64,000 nucleotides of DNA, taken from positions 4,126,501 through 4,190,500 of the forward strand of contig NZ_CP129672.1 of NCBI RefSeq assembly GCF_030505195.1, given 5' to 3'. A model generated the notes under the pieces. The model worked only from the letters and a program-made list of their open reading frames with translations. It ran no database searches and was not told where the DNA came from. The first letter of the stretch is position 1. Each line of letters opens with the position of its first letter. This stretch comes from Comamonas testosteroni. Lineage in GTDB: Bacteria; Pseudomonadota; Gammaproteobacteria; Burkholderiales; Burkholderiaceae_C. Both the position numbers and the translations under genes were made by a program. Below are positions 45,943-55,782 of this stretch, piece after piece.

Positions 45943-46815
45943 ATGAGATGGGAAGGTAACCGCGAGTCGGACAACGTCGAGGATCGCCGTGGAGACGGTG
46001 GTGGTGGCGGTGGTTTCCCCATTGGTGGTCGCAGCATCGGCATAGGCACCGTGGTGCTGGCGCTGATAGGCTGGGGCGTGTTCGGCATCAACCCGCTGAC
46101 CACGATTGGCGTGCTCTCCGGTGGTGGCTCGCCCCAGGTGCAGCAGGCTCCAGCGCATCGCCCGGCCGGCGATGACCAGGGGGCCAAGTTTGTCTCCACG
46201 GTGCTGGCGTCGACCGAGGATGTCTGGACCCAGATCTTCCGTGAAGGCGGTGCTCAGTATCAGAACCCCAAGCTGGTGCTGTTCACCGGCGTGACGCGCA
46301 CGGCCTGCGGCACGGGACAGTCGGCCATGGGGCCGTTCTACTGCCCGGGTGACTACAAGGTCTATCTGGACATGGACTTCTTCAACACCATGAGTCGCCA
46401 GTTGGGCGCTCCCGGTGAGTTCGCTCGCGCCTATGTGGTGGCCCACGAGGTCGGCCACCATGTGCAGAACCTGCTCGGCATCTCGGGCAAGGTGGACCGC
46501 ATGCGGGGCCGTGTCAGCGAGCGCGAGCAAAATGCCATGTCCGTGCGCCTGGAGCTGCAGGCCGACTGCCTGGCCGGCATTTGGGCCAACAAGTCGCAGC
46601 AGGCCAAGAGCTGGCTGGAGCAGGGCGATATCGAGTCGGCGATGAATGCCGCGCAGCAGATCGGCGACGACAAGCTGCAGCGTGAAGCCACGGGCACGGT
46701 GCGTCCCGACAGCTTTACCCACGGCTCCAGCGCCCAGCGTGTGCGCTGGTTCACCCAGGGCTACAAGAGCGGCAGCGTCAAGGCCTGCGACACCTTCGCA
46801 GCTCAGTCGCTTTGA
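45943..46815 (+). CDS. Putative neutral zinc metallopeptidase (YpfJ family)
   Basis: A 290-residue membrane-linked protein of the YpfJ/KPN_02809 family. The N-terminus MRWEGNRESDNVEDRRGD and the Gly run are characteristic, followed by a membrane helix (IGIGTVVLALIGWGVFGI), and the zinc motif HEVGHHVQNLLG with the downstream LQADCLAGIWA. AAAGGAG stands upstream of ATG 45943. Its substrates are unknown. Confidence 0.9.
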   Translation: MRWEGNRESDNVEDRRGDGGGGGGFPIGGRSIGIGTVVLALIGWGVFGINPLTTIGVLSGGGSPQVQQAPAHRPAGDDQGAKFVSTVLASTEDVWTQIFREGGAQYQNPKLVLFTGVTRTACGTGQSAMGPFYCPGDYKVYLDMDFFNTMSRQLGAPGEFARAYVVAHEVGHHVQNLLGISGKVDRMRGRVSEREQNAMSVRLELQADCLAGIWANKSQQAKSWLEQGDIESAMNAAQQIGDDKLQREATGTVRPDSFTHGSSAQRVRWFTQGYKSGSVKACDTFAAQSL

Positions 46816-46835
46816 GCCACAAGCTGATCTGAACC

Positions 46836-46866
46836 AGGCGTGTGCACTGTCACACGCCTTTGTTTT
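46836..46866 (+). terminator. Rho-independent terminator
   Basis: AGGCGTGTG, loop CACTGT, CACACGCCT, then TTGTTTTT, right after the metallopeptidase gene. Confidence 0.85.
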
Positions 46867-47026
46867 TGGGGCTGCAGAATGTGAAAATCCGGGTTATCCC
46901 GATAGATTGCACGGGATATTGGCAAGGCTTTTTTTGCCCGCAAACAGAGGGGGCGAAGGCTTTGCGTCTGAAGAAAATCACAAAGCCAACGCGAAAAACC
47001 CACTCGGTGCGACAATAACGTCCTCA

Positions 47027-48448
47027 ATGACAAGCTCTTTTTCCAATCTTCACTTGGCTGAGCCCCTGGCACGCGCAGTGGCCGACATGGGCTATGAGTC
47101 CATGACTCCGATTCAGGCGCAGGCCATTCCGGTGGTATTGACCGGCAAGGACGTCATGGGCGCAGCCCAGACCGGCACTGGCAAGACGGCGGCTTTCTCT
47201 CTGCCCCTGCTGCAACGCCTGATGCGCCATGAAAACGCTTCGGCATCGCCTGCCCGCCATCCGGTGCGCGCCCTGGTGCTGCTGCCAACCCGTGAGCTGG
47301 CCGATCAGGTGGCACAACAGATTGCCCTGTACGCCAAGCACACCAAGCTGCGCAGCACCGTGGTGTTTGGCGGCATGGACATGAAGCCCCAGACCCTCGA
47401 GCTGAAAAAAGGCGTCGAGGTGCTGGTGGCTACGCCCGGCCGTCTGCTGGACCACATCGAAGCCAAGAATGTGGTGCTCAATCAGGTGGAATATGTGGTG
47501 CTGGACGAGGCCGACCGCATGCTGGATATCGGCTTTCTGCCCGATCTGCAGCGCATCCTCTCCCATCTGCCCAAGAGCCGCACCACGCTGCTGTTCTCGG
47601 CCACGTTCTCGCCCGAGATCAAGCGTCTGGCCGGCAGCTATCTGCAGGATCCGGTGACCATCGAGGTGGCCCGCCCCAACGAAACGGCCTCCACGGTGGA
47701 GCAGCGCTTCTACAAGGTCACGGATGACGACAAGCGTTACGCGATTCGTTCCGTGCTCAAGGAGCGCGACATTCGCCAGGCCTTCATCTTCTCCAACAGC
47801 AAGCTGGGCTGTGCGCGACTGACGCGTGCCCTGGAGCGTGACGGTCTGCGTGCCGCCGCACTGCATGGCGACAAGAGCCAGGACGAGCGCCTGAAGGCAC
47901 TGGAAGCCTTCAAGGCCGGTGAGGTGGATCTGCTGGTCTGTACCGATGTGGCCGCGCGCGGTCTGGACATCAAGGATGTGCCCGCAGTCTTCAACTACGA
48001 CGTGCCTTTCAATGCGGAAGACTATGTGCACCGCATCGGCCGTACCGGTCGCGCCGGCGCATCGGGTCTGGCCGTGACCTTGGTGACCGATCATGACAGC
48101 CGCAATGTGGCCGATATTGAAAAGCTGATCAAGAAGAAGATCGACGTCGAACCCGCGCCCATGCTGGACTTGCGTCCCCCACGCCGCAGCCGCAGCGAGG
48201 AGGAGTACCGTCCACGGCGTGAGCGCGAGTTTGATGCCGCGCCCCGTGGTAGCTATGCGCACCGTCCTTCGCGCATGGCCCCGCGTCCTGCCAATGTGGA
48301 CCCGTTCTTCGAGCGGCCCTATGAGGCTAGCAGCGCCGCCGAGACTGCATCCTGGGACAGCACGCATGTTGCCCCGGTCAAGAGCGCGAGCAGCAAGCCC
48401 AAGCGCAAGGTCGCTGCCTTGTTCAGAGCGCCTGTCGTGGCCTCCTGA
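47027..48448 (+). CDS. DEAD-box ATP-dependent RNA helicase (RhlE-like)
   Basis: A 473-residue helicase with all motifs in order: Q motif (YESMTPIQAQAIP), I (AQTGTGKT), Ia (PTRELADQ), Ib (TPGRLLDH), II (DEAD), III (SAT), then DVAARGLDIKD and VI (HRIGRTGRAG), followed by a basic, Arg/Pro/Ser-rich tail of about 100 residues (RPPRRSRSEEEYRPRRERE) for RNA contact. The ATG at 47027 begins the family N-terminus; the open frame extends far upstream into the metallopeptidase gene but without sense. It likely remodels rRNA or helps mRNA decay in the cold. Confidence 0.93.
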   Translation: MTSSFSNLHLAEPLARAVADMGYESMTPIQAQAIPVVLTGKDVMGAAQTGTGKTAAFSLPLLQRLMRHENASASPARHPVRALVLLPTRELADQVAQQIALYAKHTKLRSTVVFGGMDMKPQTLELKKGVEVLVATPGRLLDHIEAKNVVLNQVEYVVLDEADRMLDIGFLPDLQRILSHLPKSRTTLLFSATFSPEIKRLAGSYLQDPVTIEVARPNETASTVEQRFYKVTDDDKRYAIRSVLKERDIRQAFIFSNSKLGCARLTRALERDGLRAAALHGDKSQDERLKALEAFKAGEVDLLVCTDVAARGLDIKDVPAVFNYDVPFNAEDYVHRIGRTGRAGASGLAVTLVTDHDSRNVADIEKLIKKKIDVEPAPMLDLRPPRRSRSEEEYRPRREREFDAAPRGSYAHRPSRMAPRPANVDPFFERPYEASSAAETASWDSTHVAPVKSASSKPKRKVAALFRAPVVAS

Positions 48449-48469
48449 GCACTGGGTGATCGCCCCAGG

Positions 48470-48500
48470 AAAACGCCTGCCGGATGCAGGCGTTTTTTCT
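48470..48500. terminator. Terminator between the helicase and apaH
   Basis: AAAACGCCTGC, loop CGGAT, GCAGGCGTTTT with further T residues. It serves the plus-strand helicase gene and sits just 3' of the convergent apaH gene. Confidence 0.92.
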
Positions 48501-48505
48501 TTGCC

Positions 48506-49360
48506 CTATCCCTTGGCACCAGGCACCTGAGCCTGCGGGCATTGCTGCTGTATCAGCTCTCGCTCGTTCATGCGCTCTCCGATTCTCATCATGCTGAGGC
48601 AGCCGCCCCAGACGCAGCCGGTGTCCATGGCCATCAGATCGGGCCGGTTGATATGGCCCAGCGTGGACCAGTGACCAAAAGCCATGGGCGTATCGGCAGT
48701 GAGTCGGCCCGGCACATCGAACCAGGGCATCAGCCCTTCGGGCGCCTGATCGGCGGATTCCGCACTCTCAAAATCCATGACGCCGTCGGCACTGCAAAAA
48801 CGCAGACGGGTAAAGGCGTTGACAACGCAGCGCAGCCGGTCATCGCCTTGCAGGTCGGCGGACCAGCGATCGGGCTGGTTGCCGTACATATTGTGCAAAA
48901 AGCGCGCATGGTCGGCATGCTGGAGCACGGCCTGAACTTCGGCGCTCAAGGCGATCGCATCGTGCAAGCTCCATTGAGGAAGCACGCCTGCATGCACCAT
49001 GAGAAGGTTCTCACCCGATGCATTGGTGTGAAGCCGGGCCAGAGGCTGCTGGCGCAGCCAGTGCAGCAGGGCATCGCAATCGGGTGCGCTCAGAACCTGG
49101 GCCAGAGTGTCGCGCTTGCTTTGTCGGCGAAGGCCCCGGGCTGCAGCCAGCAGGTGCAGGTCGTGATTGCCGAGCAAAGGGCGAATGGCATCAGCGGCCT
49201 GCATGCAGCGGCGCAATACCTCGGCGGATTGGGGGCCGCGATTGACAAGGTCGCCGAGCACGTAAAGTGTGTCCCGACTTGCGGAAAAATCCACGGTTTG
49301 CAATAAGCGCTCGAAGGCGTCATCGCAGCCCTGGATGTCTCCGATACAGTAAAGTGCCAT
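48506..49360 (-). CDS. apaH: Diadenosine tetraphosphatase (symmetrical)
   Basis: A 284-residue metallophosphatase cleaving Ap4A into two ADP. Metal-binding motifs: CIGDIQGC, YVLGDLVNRGP and LLGNHDLH, then MVHAGVLPQW and FGHWSTLG. ATG 49360 was chosen since it starts the phosphatase fold; an upstream in-frame reading to 49438 lacks sense. It limits dinucleotide alarmones and RNA Np4 caps. Confidence 0.93.
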   Translation of the reverse strand: MALYCIGDIQGCDDAFERLLQTVDFSASRDTLYVLGDLVNRGPQSAEVLRRCMQAADAIRPLLGNHDLHLLAAARGLRRQSKRDTLAQVLSAPDCDALLHWLRQQPLARLHTNASGENLLMVHAGVLPQWSLHDAIALSAEVQAVLQHADHARFLHNMYGNQPDRWSADLQGDDRLRCVVNAFTRLRFCSADGVMDFESAESADQAPEGLMPWFDVPGRLTADTPMAFGHWSTLGHINRPDLMAMDTGCVWGGCLSMMRIGERMNERELIQQQCPQAQVPGAKG

Positions 49361-49373
49361 GGTCTTCTTTCTG

Positions 49374-50690
49374 ATGGACAAGTCAGGGATTTTCTGCTTT
49401 TTGCATTGCCGACACTGCTCAAAGGGGGTGTTTGCCATGTCGAAATTGGCATTGGCCTGGCGGTTTCAGGGCAAGACTGCCGGCTTTGGCAAAGCTTGTG
49501 AGCAAGGACGCGCAGGCGGTGCTGGAGCCGCTTGTGAGTGCGCGCAGTTTCTGTCTTCCGTGCAGCTTGGATTACCTCCGGCGGGCGCTCAGCTGTATTT
49601 GGGCGGGGTCGCAAACAGCGATGGATTGTCCGTTTGCTCGATATCTACGGGAGTATCGGAAAAGATAGCAACCATTTCGGCAACGACTATCACCGTAACT
49701 GCTATTGCATTTATAACGATTATCTTTGGAGAGCTCGCTCAAAAGCGTATCGGGCAGCCCTATCCAGAGCTGGTTTCGGCATGGCAAGGCGCTTCATGGC
49801 CTGGGTTGCGTCTATCGCAAAGTCCTTTGTGCGTTTGTTGTTATTTTCAACGCATGTCATATTGACTTTGCTGCGAATTAGTGAATTTGCCTGTGCTGCA
49901 ATGACCAAGGAAGAAGCCGCAGCTGGTTTGGAGCAGGGGCGTCAGGCGGGCTTGATGGAGGTACATGAACATCGGGCGGCATAAATGTATTTCATTTAGA
50001 CGATATTTATTTGACATATTTGATAGCTTTTACGCCGATATGTATTGACCGGAAGGCGAAATGGCGATGCATCGGGTCCTGCGGGCCTTTTCCTGGCGGT
50101 TGTCCGGATGGAGAGATGGGAAGACATTCCTGGCTCCTGCATGCTGCGGCTCGCTGGACGAGATGCAGGGCATCATCGGCGCGCCCAAGAGGCAGGTAGT
50201 CGGTGAAAAATCACCAGACCTGCTGTGAGAGCAAGCGCTGGCTTTGAAATTTTTTCCAGAAACTTCGTGCGAGATGAGGTGGCTGGATAAGCTGCGTGCC
50301 AAAGTAGGGGGTGTTTGTCGGCGAGGAATATGGGGCGGAGCAGAGCATCACGACGCCGCATGATGGGCTCTGAGTCAGTGCCCAAGCGCTTGGCTTCTTG
50401 GAGAAGGTGTAGGAGGCTGAGGCTTGGTCAACTCGCAAAGAAGATGGACTCTGACTGCTCAAGGGTCTGCTGCCTATTCAGAATTGAACAGGATTGAAGG
50501 CTGGGCTGACTATTTGAGTATTGCCAGACGAAGGCTGGGGAGCGTCATAACACGCCGACCGGTTTATTCCTCGTCAAAGCAGTCATTGGCCCGTTGCGGG
50601 CCAGATGCTCATGTGTAGCGGCTGGATATTTGAGGCGATTGATTGGGATGAGCGCGTATCGAAAAAATATTGCTTGCTTCGGAGGCGGAA
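49374..50690 (+). pseudogene. Decayed CNNM/CBS-domain membrane protein (TlyC/CorC-HlyC family)
   Basis: Piecing together frames gives a whole hemolysin-type CNNM protein: GVFAMSKLALAWRF, SKDAQAVLEPLVSARSF, FLSSVQLG, VSEKIATISATTITVTAIAFITIIFGELAQKRIGQPYPELVS, MARRFMAWVASIAKSFVRLLLFSTHVILTLLRISE, MTKEEAAAGLEQGRQAGLMEVHEH, NVFHLDD, HSWL, CCGSLDEMQGII, VFVGEEYGAEQSITTPHD, and the CorC_HlyC end LPDEGWG with MCSGWIFEAIDWDERVSKK. At least eight frameshifts or stops separate these. Intact relatives are about 430 residues, which matches the span. The final part is more AT-rich, consistent with decay. Confidence 0.8.
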
Positions 50691-50822
50691 TAGCTATTTA
50701 TTAACACGTAGTAGCATTTTATAAATATTTTGAATTGTGGTTTTTGCTTACTCGGAAAATCATGAATTTGAAATTCCGGCATTTATAATGAAGTCTCTTT
50801 AATCAACCAAGAAGCGCAAATC

Positions 50823-51113
50823 ATGAGCACTTACAAGGAACTCCTGAAGCAGAGAGAAGAGCTGGAACAGCAAATCAACGAAGCCCGTTCGCGTGAACTG
50901 GCCGACGCTGTGAGCAAGGTTCGTGGCCTGATTGCCGAGTACGGCTTGACTGCTGAAGATGTCTTCCCTCCCGCTCGCGCGCGCTCTTCCGCCAATGCGG
51001 GCGCCAAGGTGGCCCCCAAGTATCGTGATCCTGCTACGGGTCAGACTTGGACCGGCCGTGGCAAGCCGCCAAAGTGGATTGCAGATCAGGACCGCGAAAA
51101 GTTCGCCATTTGA
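50823..51113 (+). CDS. H-NS histone-like nucleoid protein
   Basis: A 96-residue H-NS-family protein. The N-terminal coiled coil (ELLKQREELEQQINEARSRELADAVSKVRGLIAEYGL) should oligomerise, and the C-terminal DNA-binding domain is KYRDPATGQTWTGRGKPPKWI. It would silence AT-rich DNA. It follows an AT-rich leader of about 130 bp and ends before a terminator, so it is monocistronic. Confidence 0.93.
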   Translation: MSTYKELLKQREELEQQINEARSRELADAVSKVRGLIAEYGLTAEDVFPPARARSSANAGAKVAPKYRDPATGQTWTGRGKPPKWIADQDREKFAI

Positions 51114-51137
51114 TCTGCTGTTTGCGCACGTTGAAAG

Positions 51138-51160
51138 AGCCCGCCTTGGCGGGCTTTTTT
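51138..51160 (+). terminator. Rho-independent terminator after the H-NS gene
   Basis: AGCCCGCC-TT-GGCGGGCT followed by five T residues. Confidence 0.93.
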
Positions 51161-51236
51161 CATGGCGACAAGGTTTGCGGCAGCGCAAACCAGAGTTCTC
51201 TTCGATGCAGCTGACTAAGCGGCACAATAAGAGTCC

Positions 51237-52427
51237 ATGAACAAGCAGGTGTTGATTGCGGGTGGTGGTATTGGTGGTCTGGCAGCAGCTATTGCGGCGG
51301 TGCGGGCCGATTGGGATGTGCGTCTGTTCGAGCGTGCCGCGCAGTTTTCGGAAGTCGGAGCCGGCATTCAACTGGGACCCAATGTGGTGCGCCGCCTTCA
51401 GGCATGGGGGCTGCAGCGATCGTTGCAGCAGGTCGTGGCCTGCCCTTCGGCCTTGCGAGCCTGCAGTGCCGTGTCGGGGAAAGAGCTGGGGCGACTGACC
51501 TTGGGCGCAGATATGGTGCAGCGCTATGGAGCCAGCTACCTCACCATTCATCGCGCCGACCTGCACCAGATTCTGCTGGAGGCATTGCAGGTTCTGCCGC
51601 AGGCTCACCTCAACCTCAACCAGTTCGTCAGCAGCTATAGCCAGCAGGACGGTGTGGTCACCATTCGCACCAGTACCGGCAAGCTCATCGAGGGCGATGC
51701 CCTGATCGGCGCCGATGGCGTGCGCAGCGCCGTGCGTGCACAGATGCTGGGCGATGGCCCGCCGCGTGTGACCGGGCACCTGGCCTATCGGGCCATGGTG
51801 CATCAGGCAAATCTGCCCAAGCGCTTGCGCACCAGCGAGGTTACGGCCTGGATGGGGCCGCAATTGCATGCCATTCAGTATCCCGTGCGCCGGGGCGAGT
51901 TGCAGAATCTGGTGGTCATCGTGCAGGGGCCGGCGCCAGAGGATCTCGACCACTGGGACCATTCTGCCAATCTGCCCGACCTGCTCCAGCATCTTCAGGG
52001 CGCATGCGGTTACCTGCAGGATCTGGTTCAACACGTTCCCGATGTGGGCGGTGAATGGCGTTTGTGGCCGGTGGCTGACCGGCAGCCGGTGTCCTCAGAG
52101 ACTCAGATGGCGCAAGGCCTTGTGGCCCTGCTGGGTGATGCAGCCCATCCCATGCGCCCCTATCTGGCGCAGGGTGCGGGCATGGCCATCGAGGATGCGG
52201 CCGAGCTGCAAAGTGCTTTGTCCATGCATGATCTGGATGTCAGTCTGCGGCTGCGCCGCTATGCGCTCAATCGCTGGCAGCGCAATGCCAAGGTGCAGGA
52301 GCGCTCGCTGCGCAATGGCCGGATCTTCCATGCGACAGGGCCTGTGCGCTGGGGGCGCGACCTGTCGTTGCGCGCTCTGGGCGGGCGCATCATGGATGTG
52401 CCCTGGCTCTATGAGGGCGCACTTTAG
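51237..52427 (+). CDS. FAD-dependent aromatic-type monooxygenase (salicylate/3-hydroxybenzoate hydroxylase-like)
   Basis: A 396-residue class A flavoprotein hydroxylase. FAD-binding GGGIGGLAAAIA, the DG motif GDALIGADGVRSAVR and the GD motif VALLGDAAHPMRPYLAQGAGMAIEDA are present; VGAGIQLGPNVVRRLQAWGL is typical of the salicylate and 3-hydroxybenzoate hydroxylase branch. The substrate is not known; kynurenine 3-hydroxylase is less likely by motif. It stands alone, convergent with the MFS gene. Confidence 0.85.
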   Translation: MNKQVLIAGGGIGGLAAAIAAVRADWDVRLFERAAQFSEVGAGIQLGPNVVRRLQAWGLQRSLQQVVACPSALRACSAVSGKELGRLTLGADMVQRYGASYLTIHRADLHQILLEALQVLPQAHLNLNQFVSSYSQQDGVVTIRTSTGKLIEGDALIGADGVRSAVRAQMLGDGPPRVTGHLAYRAMVHQANLPKRLRTSEVTAWMGPQLHAIQYPVRRGELQNLVVIVQGPAPEDLDHWDHSANLPDLLQHLQGACGYLQDLVQHVPDVGGEWRLWPVADRQPVSSETQMAQGLVALLGDAAHPMRPYLAQGAGMAIEDAAELQSALSMHDLDVSLRLRRYALNRWQRNAKVQERSLRNGRIFHATGPVRWGRDLSLRALGGRIMDVPWLYEGAL

Positions 52428-52488
52428 CGACAGCTCACCATGACCGGGATGGCTTTCGCACCGGTGCCGGCCTCGCAGATAGACAGCT

Positions 52489-53754
52489 TCAGTGGCTGGC
52501 CTTGAGCAGCAGCGGCGAAGGCTTGATGAGCCGGTAGGCCAGCACACCGCTGCCCAGCATGGCGGCAATCATCAGCATCACTGCCTGATAGATGTCGGCA
52601 TTCTGGCGTTCCGCAACGCCGGCAACCAGACCGGACAGCCACTGCATGAGCGCGGCTCCGAGAAACATGGCCATGGTGAAGATGGACAGCGCGCGTCCCG
52701 TCGTGGCCGGTGGGTAGGAGGAGCGCACATCGGCATAGATCAGCGTGCCGTAGCCTGAAAGCACACTCATGACCAGCAGCAGCAGCACGCTGCCTGCGGA
52801 TTGATGGACCAGGGCCAGTGCTACGAAAACGGCGGCCATGAACAGCGCAAAGCGTGCAATGCGCTGGCGGCGTCTGGCCGGACCGGGGTCCAGCCGGCCG
52901 AACATGGAAGGCACAAACAGCGAAATGACGGAGCAGGCCAGTGCCACATTGCCGGTCGTGACCAATGAGAACTGGTAGCGATCCATCAGCATGGGACTGA
53001 GCCATAGGCCGCGCACGGTGAGAAACGAGGCATAGCTGACCATGCCCAGCAGCACAATGCCCCAGGTATGGGGCAGCAGCAGCAGGCTGCCAAAACCTTG
53101 CAGTGCCTGCATGAAGCCAGGCTTGGGCTGGGAGTCCCCGGCAAGCGCGGGCTCGTGCACCTTGAAGAAAATCAGCAGCCAGGACAGCACACTCAGCACC
53201 GCCAGCAGCGCAAAGCCGGCACGCCAGCCCATGTGCTGCACCAGCCAGGCCATGGGCGTGCCGGTAAACAGCAGGCCCAACCCGCCCAGGCCAAGGCCGA
53301 TGCCCGAGAGATAGGCAAATTTATCGGCCGGAAAGTGGCGCGCGATGAACATGGTGCTGGCCAGAAAGGCGGGCGAGCAGCCCACGCCGATCAGCAACTG
53401 GCCCAGCATCAGCCAGGAGTAGCTGGGTGCCAGTGCGGACAGCGCAGCCCCCGCAATGGACAGGGGAAAGGCCAGCAGCACGGTGCGGCGCAGGCCGTAG
53501 ATATCCATGCCTATGCCCATGAGCAACTGGGCCACGCCGAAGGACAGTGCAAATAGCCCGGCAAACGAGCCCAGCGATTGCGCGGACAGGCCGAAGTCGG
53601 TGCGCAGACCGTCGGCGATGATGGACGTGACGGTTCTGAAGGCCTGGCTCAGTGCAAAGCCCGTGAGCAGGCAGACCAGCATGGCCCAGGCGGAAGAGTC
53701 GGGCCTGGGGCCGGCGTTCGGCGCAGCCTCGGCGGCGCTGTGATCGGAAGACAT
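52489..53754 (-). CDS. MFS transporter
   Basis: A 421-residue major facilitator with twelve predicted membrane segments, including LVCLLTGFALSQAFRTVTSIIADGLR and the loop-2/3 motif MDIYGLRRTVLLAFPLS. It lies 115 bp after kynA on the same strand, so it may move a tryptophan-pathway compound. The N-terminus carries a polar 25-residue leader. Substrate and direction unknown. Confidence 0.88.
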   Translation of the reverse strand: MSSDHSAAEAAPNAGPRPDSSAWAMLVCLLTGFALSQAFRTVTSIIADGLRTDFGLSAQSLGSFAGLFALSFGVAQLLMGIGMDIYGLRRTVLLAFPLSIAGAALSALAPSYSWLMLGQLLIGVGCSPAFLASTMFIARHFPADKFAYLSGIGLGLGGLGLLFTGTPMAWLVQHMGWRAGFALLAVLSVLSWLLIFFKVHEPALAGDSQPKPGFMQALQGFGSLLLLPHTWGIVLLGMVSYASFLTVRGLWLSPMLMDRYQFSLVTTGNVALACSVISLFVPSMFGRLDPGPARRRQRIARFALFMAAVFVALALVHQSAGSVLLLLVMSVLSGYGTLIYADVRSSYPPATTGRALSIFTMAMFLGAALMQWLSGLVAGVAERQNADIYQAVMLMIAAMLGSGVLAYRLIKPSPLLLKASH

Positions 53755-53868
53755 GGGCAGTTTGTTGCGATGTTAGGTTTTGCACGAAGACTAAATAATT
53801 CAGGCTGCCCGCGCTGTCACTAAGGAGCAGCAGGGGCAGCCTGAATGGCGATGGCCTTGGTGGCCGGC

Positions 53869-54744
53869 CTACAGCTCGGTGCGCAGGCTCCAGATCTCGG
53901 GGAACAGCACCACGTCCAGCATCTTCTTGAGATAGCTCACGCCGCCGGTGCCGCCGGTGCCGCGCTTGAAGCCGATGACTCGCTCCACCGTGGTCAGGTG
54001 GCGGAAGCGCCAGAGACGGAAGGCGTCCTCGATATCGGCCAGCTTTTCTCCCAGCTGGTACAGATCCCAGTGCTTGTGCGGGTCACGGTAGACGGTGATC
54101 CAGGCCTGTTTCACGCCCTCGCTGGCCTCATAGGGCTGGGTCCAGTCGCGCTGCAGGCGGTCGGCAGGCACAGCGATGCCTTCGCGGGCCAGCAACTGCA
54201 GGGCCACGTCGTACAGCGATGGCGATTCGTAGGCGGCCTGCACCTGGGCCAGCAGATCGGAGCGGTGGGCGTGGGGCTGGAGCATGGCCGCGTTCTTGTT
54301 GCCCAGCGCAAACTCGATGCAGCGGTACTGGTAGCTCTGGAAGCCGCTGGAGTTGGCCAGATAGGGGCGCATGGCCGAATATTCGGGCGGCGTCATGGTG
54401 GACAGCACGGTCCAGGCGCTGACCAGCTGCTCCATGATGCGCGAGACGCGCGCCAGCATCTTGAAGGCATCGGGCTTGGTCGCGCCTGAGGCATTGGCAA
54501 TGGCTGCCGTAGCCGCGCGCACCTCGTGCAGCATCAGCTTCATCCACAGCTCGCTGGTCTGGTGCTGCACGATGAACAGCATCTCGTCATGCGCGGGCGA
54601 CAGCGGATGTTGGGCCGTGAGAATCTGGTCCAGATGTAGATAGTCGCCATAGCTCATGTCACGGCTGAAGTCGAGCTGGGCTTTCTCGTCGTGGACGATG
54701 GCGGCGCCGCCATGCATAGGGCAGCCGGAGGATTCATTCGTCAT
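53869..54744 (-). CDS. kynA: Tryptophan 2,3-dioxygenase
   Basis: A 291-residue haem dioxygenase that opens tryptophan to N-formylkynurenine. Motifs: [93 protein letters not shown], where the His in [12 protein letters not shown] is the haem ligand. ATG 54744 begins [13 protein letters not shown], the usual proteobacterial N-terminus. It is separated from kynB and kynU by about 5 kb. Confidence 0.95.
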   Translation of the reverse strand: MTNESSGCPMHGGAAIVHDEKAQLDFSRDMSYGDYLHLDQILTAQHPLSPAHDEMLFIVQHQTSELWMKLMLHEVRAATAAIANASGATKPDAFKMLARVSRIMEQLVSAWTVLSTMTPPEYSAMRPYLANSSGFQSYQYRCIEFALGNKNAAMLQPHAHRSDLLAQVQAAYESPSLYDVALQLLAREGIAVPADRLQRDWTQPYEASEGVKQAWITVYRDPHKHWDLYQLGEKLADIEDAFRLWRFRHLTTVERVIGFKRGTGGTGGVSYLKKMLDVVLFPEIWSLRTEL

Positions 54745-54899
54745 GGTGAAGTCATTGTTGATGGACAGGTGCGCGCAGCGTAACCGAATCCGGGCACACA
54801 AAGCCTGCAAGAACGTGGATGCAAGCTGCCATAGCTTTGCGTAAAGTCGGGCCAGTCACAGACCGATGACAGAAAACGCACTCCGCCGAGATTCACGCC

Positions 54900-55778
54900 A
54901 TGCCCAGTCCTCTGCCTTCCACCGCCGCTGCAAATTCGCAAACAGATGAGCGCATGATCCAGTGCTGCCGCTGGCTGGAGAGCGAAGAGCCCATGCCCGC
55001 TCTGGAGGAGCTGGCGCAGCGCCTCGGTCTCAGCCCCTGGCAGTTGCACCGCAACTTCAAGCGCGCCACGGGGCTCACGCCCAAGGCCTATGCCAAGGCC
55101 TATCGCGGCAGGCATGTGCGTGCCGCGCTGGCGCAGGAGGCCAGCGAGTCGGTCACCGATGCGGCCTATCTGAGCGGCTATGAAGCCAGCAGCAGCTTCT
55201 ACAAGGACGCGCCGGCCATGCTGGGCATGGCACCGCAGTCCTATCGCAGGCGCGGCCAGGACCAGCGCATCCGCTTTGCCCTGGCCGAATGCTCGCTGGG
55301 CAGCCTGCTGGTGGCCAGCACCGACAAGGGCGTGTGCTGCGTGCTGCTGGGCGATGATCCCCATGCGCTGGTGGACGATCTGCAGCAGCGTTTTGCGGCG
55401 GCGCAGCTGATCGGGGCCGACGCCCAGTATGAACAGACCGTGGCCCAGGTGGTGGCCCTGATGGAGCAGCCCAGGCTGGGGCTGGCCCTGCCGCTGGATA
55501 TTCAGGGCACGGCGTTCCAGCAGCGCGTGTGGCAGGCGCTGCAGAGCATTCCGGCCGGCAAGACTGTCAGCTACAGTGAGCTGGCCCGGCAGTTGGGCCA
55601 GCCGAGCGCCACGCGGGCCGTGGCCAGCGCGGTGGCTGCCAACCCGATTGCAGTGGCCGTGCCCTGTCACCGTGTGCTGCGCAATGACGGAAGCATCTCG
55701 GGCTATCGCTGGGGCGTGGAGCGCAAGCGTGCGCTGCTGCTGCGCGAGGCCCAGCAGGCCCAGCTCAAGCTCTCTTAA
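54900..55778 (+). CDS. Ada-like regulator/O6-methylguanine-DNA methyltransferase lacking the N-terminal Ada domain
   Basis: A 292-residue fusion of an AraC-type DNA-binding domain (ALEELAQRLGLSPWQLHRNFKRATGLTPKAYAKA, about 35-115) and an alkyltransferase domain whose active cysteine is in AVAVPCHRVLRNDG. The Zn-binding N-terminal Ada domain that accepts methyl phosphotriesters is missing: the protein is some 70 residues shorter than Ada and has no CFPC-like motif. It may therefore repair but not sense as Ada does. alkA follows after the repeat at 55783. Confidence 0.88.
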   Translation: MPSPLPSTAAANSQTDERMIQCCRWLESEEPMPALEELAQRLGLSPWQLHRNFKRATGLTPKAYAKAYRGRHVRAALAQEASESVTDAAYLSGYEASSSFYKDAPAMLGMAPQSYRRRGQDQRIRFALAECSLGSLLVASTDKGVCCVLLGDDPHALVDDLQQRFAAAQLIGADAQYEQTVAQVVALMEQPRLGLALPLDIQGTAFQQRVWQALQSIPAGKTVSYSELARQLGQPSATRAVASAVAANPIAVAVPCHRVLRNDGSISGYRWGVERKRALLLREAQQAQLKLS

Positions 55779-55782
55779 AGAG

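Noticed and set aside
46646-47026. An upstream extension of the DEAD-box helicase
   Set aside because: It overlaps the metallopeptidase gene and crosses a terminator; the family N-terminus begins at 47027.
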